This document shows positions 5,905 to 10,035 of a stretch of DNA of 10,035 bases, one piece after another. The notes beneath the pieces are model-generated. The model was not told the origin of the DNA, made no database searches, and saw only the letters and a list, made by a program, of their open reading frames with translations. Source of the stretch: an uncultured Planctomycetaceae bacterium (GTDB lineage: Bacteria > Planctomycetota > Planctomycetia > Pirellulales > UBA1268); assembly GCA_937926325.1 (NCBI GenBank), contig CALAZQ010000573.1:1-10035 (forward strand), read 5' to 3'. The stretch's first letter is position 1. Each line of letters starts with the position of its first letter. A program made the translations under genes and the position numbers.

Positions 5905-7908
5905 TCACTGGATGAACATGAACTCGCGGGTGTTGAGCAGGCTCCAGATCAGATTGCCGCAGCCGGCGGCTGGCGTTTCGGCCGTTTGAAGCTCTCGGCT
6001 GGCCACCGCGACTTCGTCGGCAGTCGGCCGCCGGGACAGGATCGACAGAAAGATGGTGTCAATCGCCGCCTCGGGCCTCGTCTGCTTGACCACGTTGTCA
6101 TAGATCACCGAGCCCCGTTCCAGCATGGTATGGGTGGTCCAGCCGTTGAACATGGTCAGCACCTGGGGCACCGTGGCCGCCTGCCGGCCGCTTTGGATTG
6201 AGTCACGGTCACCGATGCCAAACTGACTGAGGAAGTGATTGGCCGGCAGGGGCAGGGGGAGTTCGCTGGCCCGGGTGAGCACCTGGTCTTTGTAGCCGGC
6301 GACCGCACGCAGGCGTCGCGGGTAGCCCCGGCCGAAGGTCTGCTCATAATTCCGGTAGGCGGCGACGAACTCATCGAAGCTGATCGTGGTCAGATCGACC
6401 TCAAACACCGGTGCGACCTCTGCTGCCGTCGGCCGCTGAATCGCCCATTCGTTTTGAGCGACCAGCATCAGGATGGAATCCCAGAGCTGTTCCGCCGACA
6501 TTCGCCTGAGGGCCGGCCCGGTGAACAGGTATGGCTGCGCCGCGGTCGGGTCATATTCAACCGCCTGCGACTGCCAGGCCGCCGTGGTGGCAACGATCTG
6601 GACGAAGGCCCGGAGGTCGAAGTCGACCGCCAGCATGGTGTCGGTGAGCTGCTCGAGCAGCCGTTCCGAGACCGGCACGTTACCCGCCTGGAAGTCATCG
6701 ACCGGCTCCACCACGCCGACGCCCATCAGCTTCTTCCAGAGCCGGTTGGCGATGGCTCGGGCAAACTGCCGGTTGTCGCGGGCAGTCAGCCAGCCGGCAA
6801 ACTGGGTGCGGCCGTCGGCCGTGGCGTAGGCCTCCGGCACACTGCCCCAGAGCACTTGGGGATCGACCGGCGACTCGGGTTCGGCGTCATCATATTTATA
6901 GTCGTGGGGCAGGGTGAGACTAGCCGGCTGAAAACTCACCGCGGTCGTGTTCAGCCGCAGAAACTGGATGGCACCGGCGGGCACTTCACGGTTCTTGCGG
7001 GCCTCCCGCAGCTGCCTCATCAGCTCACGGTTGCCCCCGGCGGCTGACCGCATCTCCATCGCCATCTGCCGCTGGCTCGGCTTGTCAAAGCCCCGCTGAC
7101 CGATCCGATCGCGGGTGCCGCGGGTCAGGGCCGCCAGCTCATAGAACTGCTTCTGGGTCCAGTTGTCGAAGGGATGGTCGTGGCACTGGGCACAGCCGAT
7201 CTGCGTACCCAGAAAGACCCGCACGGTGTTATCGAGATAGACCAGTGGGGTGCCGATATCCCGCAGCTGGAAGCCGGCAGCCGGGTTCTCAGAGATCCGG
7301 CCGGTGGCCGTGAGCATCTCGAAGACCCATTCGTCGTAAGGCCGGTTTTCAGCAATCGACTCCTTGACCCAGGCCATGTACGGCTCGAACCAGACCTCGC
7401 GGCTGGGCCGCTCCCGCAGCCTCAGGATATCGGCCCAGAAGTTGTAGAAGTGGCTGACGTAGCCGGGGCTTTCAAGGAGGTCATCGATCAGTTTGCCTCG
7501 CTTGGCCGAGCCACTGGCGGCACAGAACGACTCGGCCTCTTCGATCGTCGGGATGCGGCCAGCCAGTTCCAGGTAGACCCGCCGAACAAACTCATGGTCG
7601 TCGGTCTTGGTGTTGGGCTCAGCCCCGTGTTCCCGCCAATAGGCTTGGAGGATGGCGTCGATTTTCGCCGCCGCCGCTTCGACCTCCGGACGAGCCTTGC
7701 GGTCGATCGGAGCGACCTTCATCACCGGCCCGTCGGGCTTTTCGGTCACCACCTTGGGGAGCTTACTCGCGGGTGGCTTCCACTCTTTCTTGGGCTTCGC
7801 CGCTTCCGCGGCCAGCGACATGAATATCACGGCCACACAGCAGCCAGCGGCACTGAGTCCTCGCCAGAGGGAACTGTTGGAGCTTTGGATCACATTCATA
7901 CTGCGCAT
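5905..7908 (-). CDS. Hybrid DUF1549/DUF1553 protein (gene 2: N-terminus of gene 1, C-terminus of gene 3)
   Basis: A complete 667-residue open frame with the same domain order as gene 1: Sec leader (about 16-36), DUF1549 (about 75-255) with the C-A-Q-C-H motif at 239-243, a variable linker (263-332) and DUF1553 (about 372-663). Residues 1 to about 226 are identical to gene 1; residues from about 229 to the end are identical to the visible gene 3. The switch lies at L-D-N-T-V (225-229), ten residues before CxxCH, within bases 7223-7235. No frameshift or stop results and every family landmark is retained, so the product should fold and be exported using gene 1's leader. It has gene 1's spacer and ribosome binding site upstream, so it should be translated like gene 1. 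It is best seen as a duplication by-product lying between its two intact parents. Whether it is expressed or selected is unknown, and an assembly error is possible. Confidence 0.9.
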   Translation of the reverse strand: MRSMNVIQSSNSSLWRGLSAAGCCVAVIFMSLAAEAAKPKKEWKPPASKLPKVVTEKPDGPVMKVAPIDRKARPEVEAAAAKIDAILQAYWREHGAEPNTKTDDHEFVRRVYLELAGRIPTIEEAESFCAASGSAKRGKLIDDLLESPGYVSHFYNFWADILRLRERPSREVWFEPYMAWVKESIAENRPYDEWVFEMLTATGRISENPAAGFQLRDIGTPLVYLDNTVRVFLGTQIGCAQCHDHPFDNWTQKQFYELAALTRGTRDRIGQRGFDKPSQRQMAMEMRSAAGGNRELMRQLREARKNREVPAGAIQFLRLNTTAVSFQPASLTLPHDYKYDDAEPESPVDPQVLWGSVPEAYATADGRTQFAGWLTARDNRQFARAIANRLWKKLMGVGVVEPVDDFQAGNVPVSERLLEQLTDTMLAVDFDLRAFVQIVATTAAWQSQAVEYDPTAAQPYLFTGPALRRMSAEQLWDSILMLVAQNEWAIQRPTAAEVAPVFEVDLTTISFDEFVAAYRNYEQTFGRGYPRRLRAVAGYKDQVLTRASELPLPLPANHFLSQFGIGDRDSIQSGRQAATVPQVLTMFNGWTTHTMLERGSVIYDNVVKQTRPEAAIDTIFLSILSRRPTADEVAVASRELQTAETPAAGCGNLIWSLLNTREFMFIQ
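7223..7235. other. Crossover joint of the tandem duplication
   Basis: The 13-base tract acggtgttatcga is common to gene 1 (5069-5081), gene 2 (7223-7235) and gene 3 (9377-9389). Immediately left, gene 2 has the gene-3 base (c at 7222, g in gene 1 at 5068). Immediately right, it has the gene-1 base (g at 7236, c in gene 3 at 9390). The exchange is therefore confined to these bases. They sit at the edge of an 83-base stretch in which gene 1 (4999-5081) and gene 3 (9307-9389) differ at only three positions, enough similarity for homologous recombination between paralogues. Confidence 0.85.
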
Positions 7909-8058
7909 AGGACTCTCCTCACTGATTCCCCTAACGAACCTGAAGTGTAAGATCAGTCATCGGCGATGGAAAGCCTTTGACTTGCGGGATTGAGGCGATT
8001 TTGACGGATGTCCGGCAGAAAACGCGAGGTTTCACGCAACGTTTCGCCGCGTCTGGGC
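7909..8058 (-). other. 150-base spacer between gene 3 and gene 2, identical to 5755-5904
   Basis: This is the same spacer as the one before gene 1, so gene 2 inherits any promoter it holds. The corresponding weak promoter-like pair lies at 7967-7972 and 7945-7950. I see no terminator, tRNA or small open frame in it. Confidence 0.5.
7915..7920 (-). promoter_or_regulatory. Strong Shine-Dalgarno of gene 2
   Basis: GAGGAG, 6 bases before the ATG at 7908; it is the duplicate of the gene 1 site and gives the hybrid gene the same translation start signal. Confidence 0.75.
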
Positions 8059-10035
8059 TCACTGGATGAACATGAACTCGCGGGTGTTGAGCAGGCTCCA
8101 GATCAGATTGCCGCAGCCGGCGGCTGGCGTTTCGGCCGTTTGAAGCTCTCGGCTGGCCACCGCGACTTCGTCGGCAGTCGGCCGCCGGGACAGGATCGAC
8201 AGAAAGATGGTGTCAATCGCCGCCTCGGGCCTCGTCTGCTTGACCACGTTGTCATAGATCACCGAGCCCCGTTCCAGCATGGTATGGGTGGTCCAGCCGT
8301 TGAACATGGTCAGCACCTGGGGCACCGTGGCCGCCTGCCGGCCGCTTTGGATTGAGTCACGGTCACCGATGCCAAACTGACTGAGGAAGTGATTGGCCGG
8401 CAGGGGCAGGGGGAGTTCGCTGGCCCGGGTGAGCACCTGGTCTTTGTAGCCGGCGACCGCACGCAGGCGTCGCGGGTAGCCCCGGCCGAAGGTCTGCTCA
8501 TAATTCCGGTAGGCGGCGACGAACTCATCGAAGCTGATCGTGGTCAGATCGACCTCAAACACCGGTGCGACCTCTGCTGCCGTCGGCCGCTGAATCGCCC
8601 ATTCGTTTTGAGCGACCAGCATCAGGATGGAATCCCAGAGCTGTTCCGCCGACATTCGCCTGAGGGCCGGCCCGGTGAACAGGTATGGCTGCGCCGCGGT
8701 CGGGTCATATTCAACCGCCTGCGACTGCCAGGCCGCCGTGGTGGCAACGATCTGGACGAAGGCCCGGAGGTCGAAGTCGACCGCCAGCATGGTGTCGGTG
8801 AGCTGCTCGAGCAGCCGTTCCGAGACCGGCACGTTACCCGCCTGGAAGTCATCGACCGGCTCCACCACGCCGACGCCCATCAGCTTCTTCCAGAGCCGGT
8901 TGGCGATGGCTCGGGCAAACTGCCGGTTGTCGCGGGCAGTCAGCCAGCCGGCAAACTGGGTGCGGCCGTCGGCCGTGGCGTAGGCCTCCGGCACACTGCC
9001 CCAGAGCACTTGGGGATCGACCGGCGACTCGGGTTCGGCGTCATCATATTTATAGTCGTGGGGCAGGGTGAGACTAGCCGGCTGAAAACTCACCGCGGTC
9101 GTGTTCAGCCGCAGAAACTGGATGGCACCGGCGGGCACTTCACGGTTCTTGCGGGCCTCCCGCAGCTGCCTCATCAGCTCACGGTTGCCCCCGGCGGCTG
9201 ACCGCATCTCCATCGCCATCTGCCGCTGGCTCGGCTTGTCAAAGCCCCGCTGACCGATCCGATCGCGGGTGCCGCGGGTCAGGGCCGCCAGCTCATAGAA
9301 CTGCTTCTGGGTCCAGTTGTCGAAGGGATGGTCGTGGCACTGGGCACAGCCGATCTGCGTACCCAGAAAGACCCGCACGGTGTTATCGACATAGGCCAGC
9401 GGCATGCCGCGATCCCGCAGCTGGTAGCCGACCGCCGGATTGTCCCAGAGGGTGCCGTCGGCGGTGAGCAGGGCGAAGACCCACTCGTCATACGGTGTGT
9501 TGACGGCGATCGACCGCTTCACCCAGTCGAGATAGGGCTCGAGCGCCAGGCCTTTGTCGGGTCGTTCTTTGAGCCTGAGGATGTCGGCCCAGAAGTTGTA
9601 GAAATGGCTGACGTAGTCGGGGCTTTCGAGCAGGTCGGCAATCAGGTCGGCCCGCTTGTCGGCGTCCCGCCGGGCCAGGAACCGTTTTGCTTCTTCCAGC
9701 CGGGGAATCCGCCCACCCAGTTCGAGATAGGCCCGCCGAACAAACTGCTCGTCGGACAGCAATTCACCCGGACGGATGCCGGCGGCTGCCTGTTCACTGA
9801 CAAGCAAAGCATCGATCGCAGCGGCCGCATCGGTGATGGTCTGCCGGGCCGCCTGGCTGCGGTCGATGGCGGCAACCTCGAAGACCGGCTGCCGGGGCTT
9901 TTCAACGACCGCCTCTGGCAGACGGATCGGCGGGGGCTGCCGCCGGTCGGCCGCTTGGTTTGCTCGTCGCCGCTGCTGCAGAGCTGCCCGCTGCCGGGCC
10001 AGGGCGGCGGCCCGGGCCGCCCGGTTGGGGTTGGG
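8059..10035 (-). CDS. DUF1549/DUF1553 protein (gene 3, parental copy; 5' end beyond window edge)
   Basis: The frame is open from the right edge to the TGA at 8059-8061, giving 658 visible residues; the true start lies outside. The first visible part is an Ala/Arg/Gln-rich, probably disordered linker (10035 to about 9915). A stretch then aligns with gene 1: I-R-L-P-E-A-V-V-E-K-P and A-A-I-D-R, matching S-K-L-P-K-V-V-T-E-K-P and A-P-I-D-R there. The DUF1549 domain follows, with F-V-R-R-A-Y-L-E-L-G-G-R-I-P and G-C-A-Q-C-H-D-H-P-F-D (the CxxCH codons at 9334-9348). The variable linker (about 9067-9276) is rich in Met, Arg and Gln. The DUF1553 domain completes it, ending L-L-N-T-R-E-F-M-F-I-Q. It is a clear but diverged paralogue of gene 1, probably secreted as well, although the leader is not visible. 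Bases 8059-9389 also encode the C-terminal part of gene 2. It is the most upstream gene seen in the operon. Confidence 0.93.
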   Translation of the reverse strand, partial: PNPNRAARAAALARQRAALQQRRRANQAADRRQPPPIRLPEAVVEKPRQPVFEVAAIDRSQAARQTITDAAAAIDALLVSEQAAAGIRPGELLSDEQFVRRAYLELGGRIPRLEEAKRFLARRDADKRADLIADLLESPDYVSHFYNFWADILRLKERPDKGLALEPYLDWVKRSIAVNTPYDEWVFALLTADGTLWDNPAVGYQLRDRGMPLAYVDNTVRVFLGTQIGCAQCHDHPFDNWTQKQFYELAALTRGTRDRIGQRGFDKPSQRQMAMEMRSAAGGNRELMRQLREARKNREVPAGAIQFLRLNTTAVSFQPASLTLPHDYKYDDAEPESPVDPQVLWGSVPEAYATADGRTQFAGWLTARDNRQFARAIANRLWKKLMGVGVVEPVDDFQAGNVPVSERLLEQLTDTMLAVDFDLRAFVQIVATTAAWQSQAVEYDPTAAQPYLFTGPALRRMSAEQLWDSILMLVAQNEWAIQRPTAAEVAPVFEVDLTTISFDEFVAAYRNYEQTFGRGYPRRLRAVAGYKDQVLTRASELPLPLPANHFLSQFGIGDRDSIQSGRQAATVPQVLTMFNGWTTHTMLERGSVIYDNVVKQTRPEAAIDTIFLSILSRRPTADEVAVASRELQTAETPAAGCGNLIWSLLNTREFMFIQ

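Larger units (their letters stand above)
5069..7235. repeat. Direct tandem repeat, copy A (2167 bases, period 2154)
   Basis: This segment matches 7223-9389 base for base in every stretch compared, including the intergenic spacer. It spans the 5' part of gene 1, the 150-base spacer and the gene-3-type 3' portion of gene 2. The left edge is exact: 5068 is g where 7222 is c, and everything to the right agrees. The two copies share 13 bases (7223-7235, acggtgttatcga), which is the recombination joint. Identity in non-coding as well as coding DNA points to a very recent duplication or an assembly artefact. Confidence 0.93.
7223..9389. repeat. Direct tandem repeat, copy B (2167 bases, period 2154)
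   Basis: The second copy of the unit at 5069-7235. It spans the 5' part of gene 2, the 150-base spacer and the 3' portion of gene 3. The right edge is exact: 9389 still matches 7235, whereas 9390 (c) differs from 7236 (g), and beyond that gene 3 diverges steadily from genes 1 and 2. Collapsing one unit restores a simple order of gene 3, spacer, gene 1, DUF1501 with both genes intact. Confidence 0.93.

Noticed and set aside
5069..9389. Composite transposon or insertion sequence as the cause of the repeat
   Set aside because: No transposase, terminal inverted repeats or target-site duplication are present, and the edges coincide with homologous positions of paralogous genes.
9805..9807. A TTG start for gene 3
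   Set aside because: The frame continues open to the window edge and aligns with gene 1 upstream of this codon, so it is an internal leucine.

Overview
The window reads as chromosomal DNA of a GC-rich member of the Planctomycetota. The evidence is a DUF1501 protein next to several large secreted DUF1549/DUF1553 proteins carrying a C-A-Q-C-H-D-H-P motif, a combination strongly expanded in that phylum. All seven recognisable genes lie on the minus strand, so transcription runs from right to left. I see no tRNA, rRNA, CRISPR array, transposase or phage gene.

Upstream unit (right edge to about 2236), in transcription order: a DUF1549/DUF1553 gene cut by the right edge (gene 3, 8059-10035); a second, complete one (gene 2, 5905-7908); a third (gene 1, 3715-5754); and a DUF1501 gene with a twin-arginine leader (2330-3631). 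The unit closes at a strong Rho-independent terminator (2236-2277). DUF1549/DUF1553 and DUF1501 proteins usually occur as neighbours and are thought to act together outside the cytoplasm, but their biochemical role is not established.

Downstream unit (2164 to left edge): a small membrane-anchored coiled-coil protein of 95 residues, a complete M24 Xaa-Pro aminopeptidase (pepP-like), and a secreted FKBP-type peptidyl-prolyl isomerase cut by the left edge. The last two are proline-related housekeeping functions.

The outstanding feature is a direct tandem duplication with a 2154-base period. Bases 5069-7235 recur at 7223-9389 with no difference found wherever the two were compared, including the 150-base intergenic spacer. 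Its edges fall inside two different paralogous genes, at the conserved segment encoding the CxxCH motif. Gene 2 is therefore an exact in-frame hybrid: its first about 226 residues are those of gene 1 and the rest are those of gene 3, while both parent genes stay intact. This is the outcome expected of unequal crossing-over between gene 1 and gene 3, with the exchange inside a 13-base identical tract. The near-perfect identity means the event is very recent, or else that it is an assembly error. The sequence alone cannot separate these.
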